From: Chitinophaga sp. Ak27
GTDB lineage: Bacteria > Bacteroidota > Bacteroidia > Chitinophagales > Chitinophagaceae
Reading direction: 5' to 3'
Length of the DNA: 64,000 nt
Assembly: GCF_012726295.1 (NCBI RefSeq)
Contig: NZ_JABAOB010000001.1
Span: 1,488,001 to 1,552,000 of the forward strand
Shown here: positions 17,495-27,534 of the stretch, one piece after another
How the letters are laid out: every line of letters starts with the position of its first letter
Numbering within the stretch: the stretch's first letter is position 1
Notes under the pieces: generated by a model
The model's database searches: none
Seen by the model: the letters and a program-made list of their open reading frames with translations, nothing else
Told to the model about the DNA's origin: nothing
Translations under genes and position numbers: made by a program

Positions 17495-18690
17495 ATGAAG
17501 ACAGAAGATTTTTTATCAGACGACTTTCTGAAGCAGTTTAAAACGGCCGATCAACTAAACAATTTCCTGGCCCAGATTCAGAAGCGAGGCATTGAAAAGA
17601 TGCTGGAAGGTGAACTTGATAGCCATTTGGGCTATGATAAGCATGACCCAATGAAAGCGACAATAGCCGTAATGGATACGGTAAAAAGAAGATTAAGACC
17701 AGCTATGGTGAATCTGAAATAAAAGTACCCAGGGATCGGGATGCCAGTTTTAACCCTATGATCGTACCTAAACGCGAAGGAATGGTTCGGGGGCTAGAAG
17801 AGATAATAGTGTCTTTTTATGCCAAGGGGATGAGCGTGTCTGACATAGAAGAGCAAATAAGAGAAGCCTATAAATTTGACGTTTCCACAGCCACGATCAG
17901 CGGCATCACCAGTCGTGTGACCGAAGATATTGTCGCCTGGCAAAATCGGTTATTAGAACCGGTTTATCTCATCGTTTGGATGGATGGCATTGTGTTTAAG
18001 GTACGGGAGAACAGCAAAGTAGTGAACAAAACCATCTACATCGCCGTGGGCCTAAAGCGGGATGGTCTTAAAGAAGTACTTGGAATGTGGCTGGTTAAGA
18101 ATGAATCAGCGGCCTATTGGATGACTGTGCTTACAGACCTGAAGGCCCGTGGGCTGGAAGATATATTGATAACGGCCACGGATAATCTGAATGGCTTCAC
18201 TCAGACCATAAAATCGGTGTTCCCACAGTCTGCCACCCAGGTTTGCGTAGTCCATCAGATACGTAACAGCCGCCGCTATGTAGTCTGGAAAGATAAAAAG
18301 GAGTCTACCACCGATATGAAAGATGTTTATGCAGCTCCAACCAGACAGGCTGCCATGGCAGCTCTTGATGCCCTGAATGCCAAATGGAGTGCAAAGTATG
18401 TATACGCCATCAAAAGCTAGCGTGAAAACTGGGAAGAACTGACTGTCTTTTTTGACTTCCCTCTGGAGATCAGACAGATCATCTACACTACAAATCTCAT
18501 TGAAAACCTGAATGGCAAGATTAGAAAATATACCAAAAACAAGCTGTCCTTCCCTACAGATGAAGCCGTCCTGAAATCAGTATACCTGGCATTACGTGAG
18601 GTGTCAAAAAAATGGACCATGCCCATTAGAAACTGGGGCATGATCCTAAATCAGTTTTTAACTATTTTTGATAAAAGAGTGAGAATCTAA
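17495..18690 (+). pseudogene. IS256-family (mutator-type) transposase, broken
   Basis: The reading frame begins at 17495 with a normal IS256 N-terminus (MLEGELDSHLGYDKHD). Near 17669 it changes frame: the expected NSRNGYGKKKIKT..GESEIKVPRDRD continues only one frame over (to about 17740), then joins the open part from 17758 (VPKREGM). A second lesion is an in-frame TAG at 18418-18420, where TGG (Trp) is expected in AIKSWRENWEEL; translation after it continues normally to the TAA at 18688. The catalytic regions are visible: VWMDGIVFKV, TATDNLNGF and [20 protein letters not shown]. Full length would be about 400 residues, as usual for the family. The element is therefore dead unless complemented in trans. 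Confidence 0.9.
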
Positions 18691-18876
18691 ATATTAATCT
18701 GATCCCCGATTTTTAAGTTACACACTTATTGAAATAGTCCTTTCATTCCTGTGGTGTAAAATGTCCAGTCAGTCACCCCTCAAAAATGTCAAACTCTCTT
18801 GTAAAGTAGCCTAGGCGTTTTTTGCTCCTTTGCTTGTCTTTAATCCTATGCCTCAACGCAATTTCTATCGAAGATT

Positions 18877-19524
18877 CTAATTGGGAATTTTCCGAATGAT
18901 CATACGGAGCATAATGCAAGATAGATATAGGAAGGATTCTACTTCGTCTCGGTCAACGGAGTGCCTATCTGGATTTTTTCCGTGTCTCCCGTAGTCATTT
19001 GCATAGTCAACGAACTTTACCAAAAATTGTCTCCAGTTATCTGAAACATTTATTTTCTGAAATAAGGCCTTATGCAGGGCGCAATCATGTAAGGGTTTAT
19101 TTAAGCCCGTTTTCTTCTGAATAATATTTTCAAGTGCAGTAAAACAAAGTGGGGGTACTTGTTCAGTTTTCCCCGCAGAGAAATTGGTAAAAGCATTTTG
19201 CATATCTTTTTTCGCCGCCGGGAAATCAGAAAGCCAGGATAAGGTTTCATCAACAGCAGCGTGATCTATTTCAGGTATGTTGTTAGGATAGAAGAAACCG
19301 TCGACCCAGCGCACACCAATATCTGTTGTTGAAAGACCAATAATATGAGGGATTGCCTGATCAAGTTCATAAAAGCTCATCGAATCACCAACTCTCTTAA
19401 AATAATTATATAAAGCACAAGTAACCTTCATGGCCTCGTAAAAATCTTCTTTTGCAAGTGTCTGTAAGTTCGGATATCTGACAGGCCCTACTATTTGGAG
19501 TTCCAAAAGAAAAAAGGGTAACAT
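18877..19524 (-). CDS. Hypothetical protein with HEPN/Abi_C-like C-terminus, probably 5'-truncated
   Basis: An open frame of 215 residues (one more codon at 19527). The N-terminal ~15 residues (LPFFLLELQIVG) look like read-through of foreign DNA, while the rest looks like genuine protein. The C-terminal ~90 residues (ALENIIQKKTG... DYANDYGRHGKNPDRHSVDRDEVESFLYLSC) resemble abortive-infection C-terminal/HEPN-type domains, with an RHG and a charged helix at the end; that assignment is by eye. It lies head-to-head with a nuclease gene that also lacks its start codon, with the joint near 19505-19520. This suggests that a deletion joined two formerly separate genes. It may be non-functional. Confidence 0.4.
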   Translation of the reverse strand: MLPFFLLELQIVGPVRYPNLQTLAKEDFYEAMKVTCALYNYFKRVGDSMSFYELDQAIPHIIGLSTTDIGVRWVDGFFYPNNIPEIDHAAVDETLSWLSDFPAAKKDMQNAFTNFSAGKTEQVPPLCFTALENIIQKKTGLNKPLHDCALHKALFQKINVSDNWRQFLVKFVDYANDYGRHGKNPDRHSVDRDEVESFLYLSCIMLRMIIRKIPN

Positions 19525-20522
19525 CAATCGAACAGTCTTTATTCAATGAGCTTTCACAACTTATTGAACAAAGCCAACGGCAAGTATTTTCATATGCTAA
19601 CAGTACTCTTACCGTACTTTTCTGGCAAATAGGCCAACGCATTAACGAGCAAATCCTTAAAAATAAACGAGGAGAGTATGCAAAACAGATTGTGTCGACA
19701 GTGTCGACACAATTGAAGAGTCAATATGGAAGGAACTTTGAGATAAGGAACTTGAGAAGAATGATCCAATTTGCTGAACAATTTACAAACCTCACGACCA
19801 TATTACCATTGTCAAGGCAGTTAAGCTGGTCACATTTTGTAGAATTATTGCCACTGAGGAACCAGGACGCAAGGCTTTTTTATGCACAGGCAGCTGCCGA
19901 TCAGGCGTTGGGTATAAGGGAACTACGGAAACAAATTGAAACTAAAACATTTGAGAGGACAGGTATTGCGAATATACAAAACACAAGTAACCATCCCGCT
20001 ATTAATGACAACTTCAAAGATCCTTATTTCTTTGACTTTTTGGGGTTACGAAACACCTATATGGAAAAGGATCTGGAAGAAGCCATACTTCGGGAATTAG
20101 AGGCTTTCATATTGGAGCTAGGTAAAGGATTTGCTTTCATCGAACGTTAAAAAAGGATGATTATTGATGGAGAGGATTTTCATTTAGACCTTTTGTTTTA
20201 CCACCGAAATTTAAAGCGTCTGGTAGCTGTTGAGTTGAAACTGGGAAAATTTGAAGCCCAACACAAAGGTCAAATGGAACTGTATTTAAAGTGGCTGGAT
20301 AAATACGAGAAGCGAAAGGGAGAACAATCCCCGATTGATTTAATCTTGTGCGCTGAAAGCAGACGAGAACAAGTAGAATTGTTGGAAATGCACAAGGATG
20401 GCATTATGGTGGTGGAATATTGGACAGAATTACCGCCTAAGAAAGAGCTGGAGAAAAAAATACATCATCTCTTTATTGAGGCTAAGGAAAGGATTGAACG
20501 TAAGAAGGTGCTGGAAGGATAG
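19482..20522 (+). pseudogene. DUF1016/YhcG-like PDDEXK nuclease, broken
   Basis: The frame is open from 19482 but has no ATG before recognisable protein begins at about 19515 (VTSIEQSLFNELSQLIEQS). The first usable start is a GTG at 19692, well inside the family's N-terminal domain (LTVLFWQIGQRINEQI is upstream of it). The conserved LSWSHFVELL and DPYFFDFLGL blocks follow. A TAA at 20148-20150 interrupts the frame where CAA (Gln) is expected in FIERQKRMIIDG; the rest continues in frame to 20522 and contains the PD-(D/E)XK core LDLLFYHR...VAVELKLGKFEA. An ATG at 20157 could produce the catalytic domain alone (121 residues). Relatives are often linked to restriction-modification or phage-defence islands. 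Two lesions, lost start and nonsense codon, argue for decay. Confidence 0.8.
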
Positions 20523-20786
20523 CACAGCCAATTATGCTTCGAATGTGGCAACATGAGGAAATTGATCGTTTGGGTTTTACCAAAATATAGCTGGCAACCC
20601 ACGTGGCGAATTGCGATTCGATGATACTGGCTGATTTTTCGAGGTCTGAAAGTAATAAAAATAAATAAGCATCCATACTTCTCTGGATAGCATAATTGTA
20701 CTTTTTTGAAAAATACCGCGCACTGTTAACAAGGAACACCAGGGCAACCCTGCTGTTCGTTCAATCACCTTTACATTTCTCACGCC
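20523..20786. other. 264-bp gap between island and glycogen operon
   Basis: No gene is supported. The gap separates the broken nuclease (plus strand) from the end of the glycogen operon (minus strand). No clear terminator hairpin was found. Confidence 0.4.
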
Positions 20787-23700
20787 TCAAAACCACATTA
20801 CCAACGGAAAATCCTGCCGATGAGGCAGAAGGGGGTGTTTAGGAAATATTCTGAAGCTATAGGCACAGGAACCGGAAAATGCCAATGGCGTTTTACAGGC
20901 AAAAACAGCCCTGCTACCATTAACGGTAACAAGTGTGAGCTCCTGCACGAACACATAGTTGTCGGTGTCTTCTTTGAGTGAAAACACCGCTTCCACTCCA
21001 ATATCCTTCACATCCATTTCGCCGGTATACAATGTTACTTCAGCTGAGAACTCCTCGTTATACGTATGAACCTGGCTTGTATTGGCAGGTTCTTTTATGT
21101 TCATGAGGTGTAATTGCCCCCAATTGGACTGAATGTTCTTTTTCCAGCCTGCCAGCATTATTGCTTCCTTATATTGATCGGACAATAGTTGCCGGCTTCT
21201 GTTGTATAATTTTTCATAGCAAATCTGGTAATCCGCCACTACCCGCGGCATGCTGTAAGTGGGCGCCACCATAGCCATTCCGGCTTTTATCCGGCTAATC
21301 CATTTCTGAGGTATGCCACTGCTTGTACGATCAAAAAACAACGGGATAATTTTATTCTCCAACAGATCATATAAAGTAGCGGCGTCGTCCAGGTCTTGTA
21401 ATTCCTCGTTATCAAAAATTGCCGTACTTTCCAATGCCCAACCTGCCTCTTCCCGATAGGCTTCTGCCCACCAGCCATCCCTGGTGCTGCAATGAAGGAC
21501 GCCATTCCAGATCGCCTTCATACCACTGGTACCGGATGCTTCCCGTGTCAACCGGGGGGTATTGAGCCAAACGTCTACCCCCTGCACCAACAGACCAGCC
21601 AACTCCATATCATAATCTTCCAGGAATAACATTCTATTCTCAAACTCCGGCCTTTTGGCGGCGACAATTACCTGTTTCAGCATCGCCATTCCTTCTTTAT
21701 CTCCCGGATGGGCTTTTCCTGCCAGAAGAATAAATACAGGACGCGTTTTGTCCTTTAATATTGAAGCCAATCGCTGCACATCTGTAAAAAGTATCTGTGG
21801 TCTTTTATAGGACACAAAACGTCGCGCAAATCCGATGAATAGCGCATTTTCTTTAAATTCATCCAATATCTGTCCAATTCTGGCGGGACTTTCATGACAA
21901 GCCAGAAGCGCCATTTTCAATCGTTCCCTGATAAGTGGCGTCAGGCTTTTCTTAATAGCCATCCTGGTTTCCCAAACTATATTATCGGGCATAGCCATCA
22001 TAACATTTGCCACGTTCTCCTGGCAAATCTGCTGTTTCCATTCTTCTGCCATCCAGGTCGGCACATGTATACCATTTGTCACGGCAGTAATATGCAATTC
22101 CCCCGGTCTGAAATCCTTCCAAAGCGCCTGCAAGATGCGGCAGGTTTCGTGTTGATGTAATTTACTGACAGCATTTATTTCCTGGGATAACCGGGCTGCC
22201 AGATAAAACATAGAAAATTTTTCATCGGCATTTGTTGGATCTACCTTGCCCAGCGCCATTATCTGATCCCATCCGATATTAAAATCCTGAGGCAGATAAG
22301 ATAAATAGGTTCTCAACAACTCCTCATTATACAAATCAACAGCTGCCGGTACCACTGTATGCGTAGTAAATTGCGTAGTAGCGCGTATTATTTCGAGTGC
22401 GGCTTCGTACGGAAGATTCACTTCGCGCATCATCATACGCATTCTTTCAAAGCCGGTAAAGGCTGCGTGCCCTTCATTGATGTGGTAAATATCCGGATGT
22501 ATGCCCAATAGTGTCAACATACGTACTCCCCCTATGCCCAATAATATTTCCTGCTTCAAACGGATATCCGGTTCATTATTGTACAACTGCCCGGTAATCT
22601 GCCGGTCATCTGCATTGTTGCCCGTTACATCCGTATCCAGCAGATACAAGGTGGTACGCCCAATTGCAATCTTCCACACAGCCACCGACATGATGCGTCC
22701 CGGAAAAGCCAACTGCATTAATAAGGGCGATCCGTCATCATTTTTTACAGGATATACCGGCAGATAATCCAGATCCAATTGATCAGGCATCGCTAACTGC
22801 TCTCCCTGAAAAGTTATTTTTTGTGAGAAATATCCCTGGCGATACAGCAAACCGACAGCTATCATATTCAAATTGCTATCACTGGCGCCTTTCAAATAAT
22901 CACCGGCCAGTATACCTAACCCACCTGCATATAACTTCAACAGAGGGGATAAACCATATTCCATGCTAAAATAGGCCACAAGCGGTCCCGTTCTTTCCTC
23001 AGCGACCTTCAAATAATTATCAAACTCCTGTTCCAGCGCAGTAAGCCTGTCTATAAACGCTTTATCACTTTCCAGGCGCCGTATCGTCTTATAGCTGAGG
23101 TTTTTAATTAATTTAATAGGGTTCCCGTGATACCGTGCCCATGCCGCAGCATCTATATTTTTAAACAACCCGTATGCATTGCGGTTCCATGTCCACCAAA
23201 GATTGCTGCTTATCTTCAACAATGGCTTCAATGCAGTCGGCAACGCTGATTGAATCTCGATATTCCGCCAAACGGGCCGTTGTTCAAGCATACCGTGAGA
23301 CACCGTTACCGGCACAGCCTGTGGTTTTTCCCGGAAAAGGCTTTCTCTTTGCCCGCTCTTTTGCAAGGCAAAGTCATAGGCCATTTTATATCTCTCTATA
23401 AGCCGATTCCACCAAAATTTGCGGCTGATGGCAGCCGCAGCAGCTCTATATTGCGCTATCGTTTCATCAGGCTGGGCGGCATAATTGCGAACAATATCAG
23501 CTATTTCTGCGCTGATATATTTCTCATTATTATCATTTCTTTCCACGACATAGATTCCTTCTCCCGTGAAATCCGGCAAGCGGCTTACCGCCATGCCGAA
23601 CCCCGAAACTGTGGTAGTAACGGCTGGTATATGGAATGCCAGCCCCTCCAACGGGGTATATCCCCAAGGTTCGTAATAAGAGGGAAAGATAGCGAGATCA

Positions 23701-24986
23701 AAGCCTATCAGTATGTCGTAATAAGGCATATTAAAAATGCCATCATCGCCATTTAAATAGGTGGGAACAAATAAAATTTTTACCCTGCTGCCGGGTGCAT
23801 TGTCAAGTTTGTGTTGCCGGATGCTGTTTAAAATCGGATCTGTATCTGCCCCCTGCAGGTTATGCGTAAGCACCTCTCCGGTTCGCGGATGCGTGAGGTC
23901 TGGTTGTTGCAGGCTGCGTTGTAATATTTCACGGGGACCGGTTTGATGGGCAGGCACGAATATTACAGCCAAAATAGTTTTATCAGGCTGCTGTCCTTCA
24001 TTGAGCAATGCCATGCTGTTAATGAAAACATCGATACCCTTATTCCGGAACTCATACCGGCCACTTTTAATAACCAGCAGGGTATTTTCCGGCAATGCTT
24101 GCTGCAATAGGGCGGTGGCTACTTCCAGTATCTTCTTCCTGGCGGCAATGCGTTTGTTTGTAAAGACTGCCGGCGGAGGGACAAAAGAATCATCAAAGCC
24201 ATTGGGTGTAATAAAGTCCGGTTGCCGCCCTAAAAATTTCTCACATTCGCGGGCAGTAAATTCACTTACTACGGTAAAGCAATCAGCCATATTTGCTGCC
24301 GTCTTTTCCAGGGATTGTTTTGCTACCACGTTTAAATCCCTGGCCATTTGCTCCGCATTGAAAGTAGGAAACCGGCTATAAAAAGGCTGTCCGCTCCCGG
24401 CAATAGCCCTTCCCAGCACAGTGGCATGGGTAGTAAATACCGTGGCTATCTGGGGTATTTGGTCTTCCAGGTAAAGTATACCTGCGCCTGTCATCCATTC
24501 ATGAAATTGTACGATGATCTTGTCTGTCGAATTTAAGTGATATTCATAAAAACAGGCAATCACTTTTGCAGCGGCATAACCAAATAAGGCCGGCTCTATA
24601 TAGTCCCACTGTCCGCTCAGGGAATCGAGATGAAATTTTATCCATAATTCCGAGAAGATCGCATTCTTCTGCTGATAAAGCGGGGTAAAGTCTATCAACA
24701 CCACCAGTGGTGCACCAGGAATATTCCAACGTCCAACCCTGATTGGTAATCCTTCCTCCAAAGCGTGTGCCCGCCAACTGGTAAAAAGAAGTTTGTCCTC
24801 CGAAAATTCAGGATTAGTGCCTGTGGCGGTATGCAAATCAGGGCCTATCATAATCAGCTGGTCGTTCCACTCTTTTTTCAACAGCTGCGCCTTGGTGCAC
24901 AATACTGTATGTATACCTCCTACCTTATTGCATACTTCCCAGCTTACCTCAAAAACATAGTCTGGTTTTAGAAGAGTATCCTTCAT
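20787..24986 (-). CDS. Glycogen synthase (GT3-like) fused to alpha-glucan phosphorylase (GT35)
   Basis: A 1399-residue bifunctional enzyme. Residues about 1-550 are a GT3-type glycogen synthase resembling the eukaryotic form: FEVSWEVCNKVGGIHTVL at the N-terminus, QFHEWMTG, TTHATVLGR, and the E-X7-E motif EPWGYTPLE (E439/E447). From about 585 (LKISSNLWWTWN, a DUF3417-like start) the protein is an alpha-glucan phosphorylase of the archaeal/bacterial short type, with the pyridoxal-phosphate lysine in EASGTSGMKA (K1157). The last ~120 residues form a beta-rich tail. The synthase half extends glucan from a nucleotide sugar; the phosphorylase half releases glucose-1-phosphate. It is last in a five-gene minus-strand operon, overlapping the GH57 gene by 38 bp. 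Similar fusions occur in other Bacteroidota. Confidence 0.9.
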   Translation of the reverse strand: MKDTLLKPDYVFEVSWEVCNKVGGIHTVLCTKAQLLKKEWNDQLIMIGPDLHTATGTNPEFSEDKLLFTSWRAHALEEGLPIRVGRWNIPGAPLVVLIDFTPLYQQKNAIFSELWIKFHLDSLSGQWDYIEPALFGYAAAKVIACFYEYHLNSTDKIIVQFHEWMTGAGILYLEDQIPQIATVFTTHATVLGRAIAGSGQPFYSRFPTFNAEQMARDLNVVAKQSLEKTAANMADCFTVVSEFTARECEKFLGRQPDFITPNGFDDSFVPPPAVFTNKRIAARKKILEVATALLQQALPENTLLVIKSGRYEFRNKGIDVFINSMALLNEGQQPDKTILAVIFVPAHQTGPREILQRSLQQPDLTHPRTGEVLTHNLQGADTDPILNSIRQHKLDNAPGSRVKILFVPTYLNGDDGIFNMPYYDILIGFDLAIFPSYYEPWGYTPLEGLAFHIPAVTTTVSGFGMAVSRLPDFTGEGIYVVERNDNNEKYISAEIADIVRNYAAQPDETIAQYRAAAAAISRKFWWNRLIERYKMAYDFALQKSGQRESLFREKPQAVPVTVSHGMLEQRPVWRNIEIQSALPTALKPLLKISSNLWWTWNRNAYGLFKNIDAAAWARYHGNPIKLIKNLSYKTIRRLESDKAFIDRLTALEQEFDNYLKVAEERTGPLVAYFSMEYGLSPLLKLYAGGLGILAGDYLKGASDSNLNMIAVGLLYRQGYFSQKITFQGEQLAMPDQLDLDYLPVYPVKNDDGSPLLMQLAFPGRIMSVAVWKIAIGRTTLYLLDTDVTGNNADDRQITGQLYNNEPDIRLKQEILLGIGGVRMLTLLGIHPDIYHINEGHAAFTGFERMRMMMREVNLPYEAALEIIRATTQFTTHTVVPAAVDLYNEELLRTYLSYLPQDFNIGWDQIMALGKVDPTNADEKFSMFYLAARLSQEINAVSKLHQHETCRILQALWKDFRPGELHITAVTNGIHVPTWMAEEWKQQICQENVANVMMAMPDNIVWETRMAIKKSLTPLIRERLKMALLACHESPARIGQILDEFKENALFIGFARRFVSYKRPQILFTDVQRLASILKDKTRPVFILLAGKAHPGDKEGMAMLKQVIVAAKRPEFENRMLFLEDYDMELAGLLVQGVDVWLNTPRLTREASGTSGMKAIWNGVLHCSTRDGWWAEAYREEAGWALESTAIFDNEELQDLDDAATLYDLLENKIIPLFFDRTSSGIPQKWISRIKAGMAMVAPTYSMPRVVADYQICYEKLYNRSRQLLSDQYKEAIMLAGWKKNIQSNWGQLHLMNIKEPANTSQVHTYNEEFSAEVTLYTGEMDVKDIGVEAVFSLKEDTDNYVFVQELTLVTVNGSRAVFACKTPLAFSGSCAYSFRIFPKHPLLPHRQDFPLVMWF

Positions 24987-26193
24987 CCATTAACTTTTTT
25001 TTCTTTACCAGGTATTTATCAAGTTGCAGCGAAAAATCTGTCAATACATTCATATAATTCATAAACGCATCAAAAGGCGTGTCATATGGGCTGAAATAAC
25101 TGTGCACGGCACCATCCGACAAGGATTTTGTGCACATATAGTAGAAATGATCACTGGTTTGAAGGTACAACCAACTGCGTCTTAGCTGTTCATTTCTGCA
25201 ACTTTGCATCTTCTGTTCAAGCGAGTATAAAACACTGAATGCATCCTGCTGCAAATCATTCCCCAGCCATGCAGACAGATCCCTGGCTTCATCTGCCCAG
25301 GATACCGGTTGGGGCATAGATAAAGCCGCGATGGGAGGTAAGAAGGTAGTAGCTTCATGAGGGGTTACAAACCGATAACCTGGCTTTGAGAATACTTCCC
25401 CGGGAAATGCTTCCAAAAATTGAAAAATACCAGTTTCCTTTGTATGATGTTCGCCGAAAGTTTCGTAGTCCATAAAAAGATTTACAATAGTTTCCTGCGA
25501 AGGCATCGCATGCAGCCATCCTGCAAATTTTCCGGCAGCCAGCGGCCAGTGCTCCCAGTTACGATCAGCAAACCTGAATGCGATATCATCGCTTAGCCGG
25601 TAATTCTTTAACAACAACTTCAGCTCCGGAGAAGAGGCTGCCCGATAAATGTAATTGGGACTTTTCCAATGTAAAACATGCGCAGCTCCTTCCGTCAGCA
25701 TTGTCGTAAATCCCATACGATGAACCATATCGCCAATGGCATCAGTGTATATCAGTTCTGTATTGCGAAATGTCACCGGGCGTTGTCCGAACAGTTGAGC
25801 TATTTTATCCGCATGCGCTTTTATCTGTGCCATAAACTCTATTTCACTTCCAAGCGCTGCCAGCGAATGTCCATAGGTTTCTCCCAGGAATTCCACACAC
25901 CCGGTATCTGCCAGCTTCCTGAAGCTGTCAATTACTTCTGGCGCATATCTTTCAAATTGATCCAGGGCGGTGCCAGAAATGGAAAAGCTGACGTGAAAAC
26001 GGCCGCCATATCTTTCTATAAGATCCAACAAGAGCTTATTGGCGGGCAAATAACACTGCTGTGCTATCTGTTGCAATATAGTGTCATTCATTTCCTCATT
26101 AAAATAAGATCCACCCCCACCTATTTCCGCAAAAGAGAAGGGACGTAGCCTGAATGGTTGGTGTACCTGGAAGTAAAGGCAAATATATTTCAT
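24949..26193 (-). CDS. Glycoside hydrolase family 57 alpha-amylase-like enzyme
   Basis: A 414-residue cytoplasmic enzyme with the conserved regions of GH57: HQP (11-13), GETYGHS (104-110), FRNTEL with the probable nucleophile E146, and DYETFGEH with the probable acid D242. GH57 enzymes cut or transfer alpha-1,4- or alpha-1,6-linked glucans. The compact size (about 400) matches the Bacteroidota GH57 proteins found beside glycogen synthases, whose exact activity (amylase, 4-alpha-glucanotransferase or branching) cannot be read from sequence alone. It starts 47 bp after the GT4 gene and its 3' end overlaps the start of the synthase-phosphorylase gene, so they are translationally linked. Confidence 0.88.
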   Translation of the reverse strand: MKYICLYFQVHQPFRLRPFSFAEIGGGGSYFNEEMNDTILQQIAQQCYLPANKLLLDLIERYGGRFHVSFSISGTALDQFERYAPEVIDSFRKLADTGCVEFLGETYGHSLAALGSEIEFMAQIKAHADKIAQLFGQRPVTFRNTELIYTDAIGDMVHRMGFTTMLTEGAAHVLHWKSPNYIYRAASSPELKLLLKNYRLSDDIAFRFADRNWEHWPLAAGKFAGWLHAMPSQETIVNLFMDYETFGEHHTKETGIFQFLEAFPGEVFSKPGYRFVTPHEATTFLPPIAALSMPQPVSWADEARDLSAWLGNDLQQDAFSVLYSLEQKMQSCRNEQLRRSWLYLQTSDHFYYMCTKSLSDGAVHSYFSPYDTPFDAFMNYMNVLTDFSLQLDKYLVKKKKLMDEGYSSKTRLCF

Positions 26194-26240
26194 AACAAAA
26201 AAATTACAACCAACTAGCAGCAGGAAGATCTGCTTAACAT

Positions 26241-27530
26241 TTACAGATTCAGCAAGCTTTCGTATAATTCCTTCATCAATTGCGCTTGTTTTTCCCAGCG
26301 CAATGCGGCAACCTCCTTCCCACTCTCCCTTGCCAACATACCCGACAACCCTTTATACTGTGCCAGCGCATAAATAGCATTGGCCAGGGCATCTGTGTTC
26401 CACCAATCAACCTTTAGCGCATACTGCAATATTTCCTGAACACCGGATTGCTTTGATACGATCACCGGTACACCAGCTCTGATAGCTTCCAGCGGTACGA
26501 TGCCAAACGGTTCTGATACCGACGGCATCACCACTACATGACTCTTTGCCAGTAACTGCTCGCGCTGCTGGTCTTTGAGAAAACCTGTAAAATGGATATT
26601 GGACGATATTCGCAAGCGAGCCGCCATTTTCATCATCGCCGGAAGCAAATCTCCATTTCCAGCCATAACGAATCTGAATCCTTTATCAATCTTTAATATT
26701 CTGGCAGCTGCTTCTATAAAGCTGGCAGGTCCTTTCTGCCAGGTAATTCTGCCAATAAAGGTCACCACTTTTTCCCTGAATGGACTGACAGCCGGCATGA
26801 CAGTTCGGGGACTATTATCCACTGCATTGTGAATGGTGACTACTTTCTCCGGCGTTATATAATATTTGTGGATGATAGTTTGACGTGTAAATTCGCTTAC
26901 GGCTATGATCTGATCTGCCTGCAACATACCTTGCCGTTCTGTTTCGTAAACCTGCATGTTAATGCTATCACCGGCCCTATCAAATTCTGTGGCATGTACA
27001 TGAACCACCAGTGGCTTTCCGCTGACTTCTTTTGCCATAATTCCGGCAGGAAAAGATAACCAGTCATGAGCATGAATAATGTCGAAACTATTGGTATCTG
27101 CTATTTCGGCAGCAACAAGCGCATACTGCCAAACTTCCTTCATAAGGTCCTTACCATATCCCCCGTTGAAGGTGTAATGGGTGGTTTGTGTTTCATTTTC
27201 CATTTCACCGTGTTGCGACTCTTGAAACGCTGCGGGGTTATGTTTTGCAAACTGATCAGGACTAAGATAGGGCACCAGGGGACAATTCACTTCAAAGAAA
27301 GTAAGTGCACCAGAAAAGCCGGCAGCAGTATCCCGCCTAACAGGCATAGGGACGGCTGCTGCGCTTACCAGCTTCATTTTACCTGTATCTTCATTACCCT
27401 GAGCTTTCGGCACTACAAATACTACATCCACATCACAAGCCAGGAGGCCTTTACTGATGCCATGACAGGCGGTGCCAAGACCACCTGATATATATGGCGG
27501 GAACTCCCAGCCGAACATGAGGACCTTCAT
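26241..27530 (-). CDS. GT4-family glycosyltransferase, glycogen synthase-like
   Basis: A 429-residue GT-B enzyme. It begins with MFGWEFPPYISGGLGTACHGISKGL, the glycine-rich loop of GlgA/GT4 synthases, has HAHDWLSFPAG in the middle, a C-terminal domain starting near FIGRITWQKGP, and the E-X7-E donor motif EPFGIVPLE. It likely elongates alpha-glucan or makes maltose-1-phosphate-like products from a nucleotide sugar; the acceptor cannot be fixed from sequence. It starts 4 bp after the debranching enzyme gene ends. With the GT3 domain of the fusion protein, the operon encodes two different synthase folds, which is notable. Confidence 0.85.
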   Translation of the reverse strand: MKVLMFGWEFPPYISGGLGTACHGISKGLLACDVDVVFVVPKAQGNEDTGKMKLVSAAAVPMPVRRDTAAGFSGALTFFEVNCPLVPYLSPDQFAKHNPAAFQESQHGEMENETQTTHYTFNGGYGKDLMKEVWQYALVAAEIADTNSFDIIHAHDWLSFPAGIMAKEVSGKPLVVHVHATEFDRAGDSINMQVYETERQGMLQADQIIAVSEFTRQTIIHKYYITPEKVVTIHNAVDNSPRTVMPAVSPFREKVVTFIGRITWQKGPASFIEAAARILKIDKGFRFVMAGNGDLLPAMMKMAARLRISSNIHFTGFLKDQQREQLLAKSHVVVMPSVSEPFGIVPLEAIRAGVPVIVSKQSGVQEILQYALKVDWWNTDALANAIYALAQYKGLSGMLARESGKEVAALRWEKQAQLMKELYESLLNL

Positions 27531-27534
27531 TTTT

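Larger units (their letters stand above)
17424..18731 (+). mobile_element. IS256-like insertion sequence, degenerate
   Basis: About 1.3 kb with imperfect terminal inverted repeats: GTGTAAATTCTAAAAATCGGGG at the left (about 17431-17452) and its approximate inverse at 18704-18729 on the right. The transposase inside carries a frameshift and a nonsense mutation, so the copy cannot move by itself. Target duplication was not clear. Confidence 0.75.

Noticed and set aside
19691-19711. Two copies of the palindrome TGTCGACA
   Set aside because: Lies inside the conserved coding part of the broken nuclease gene (encodes VSTVST); no evidence for a regulatory site.
23250-23756. 168-codon plus-strand frame inside the glycogen synthase-phosphorylase gene
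   Set aside because: Antisense shadow of a conserved coding region.
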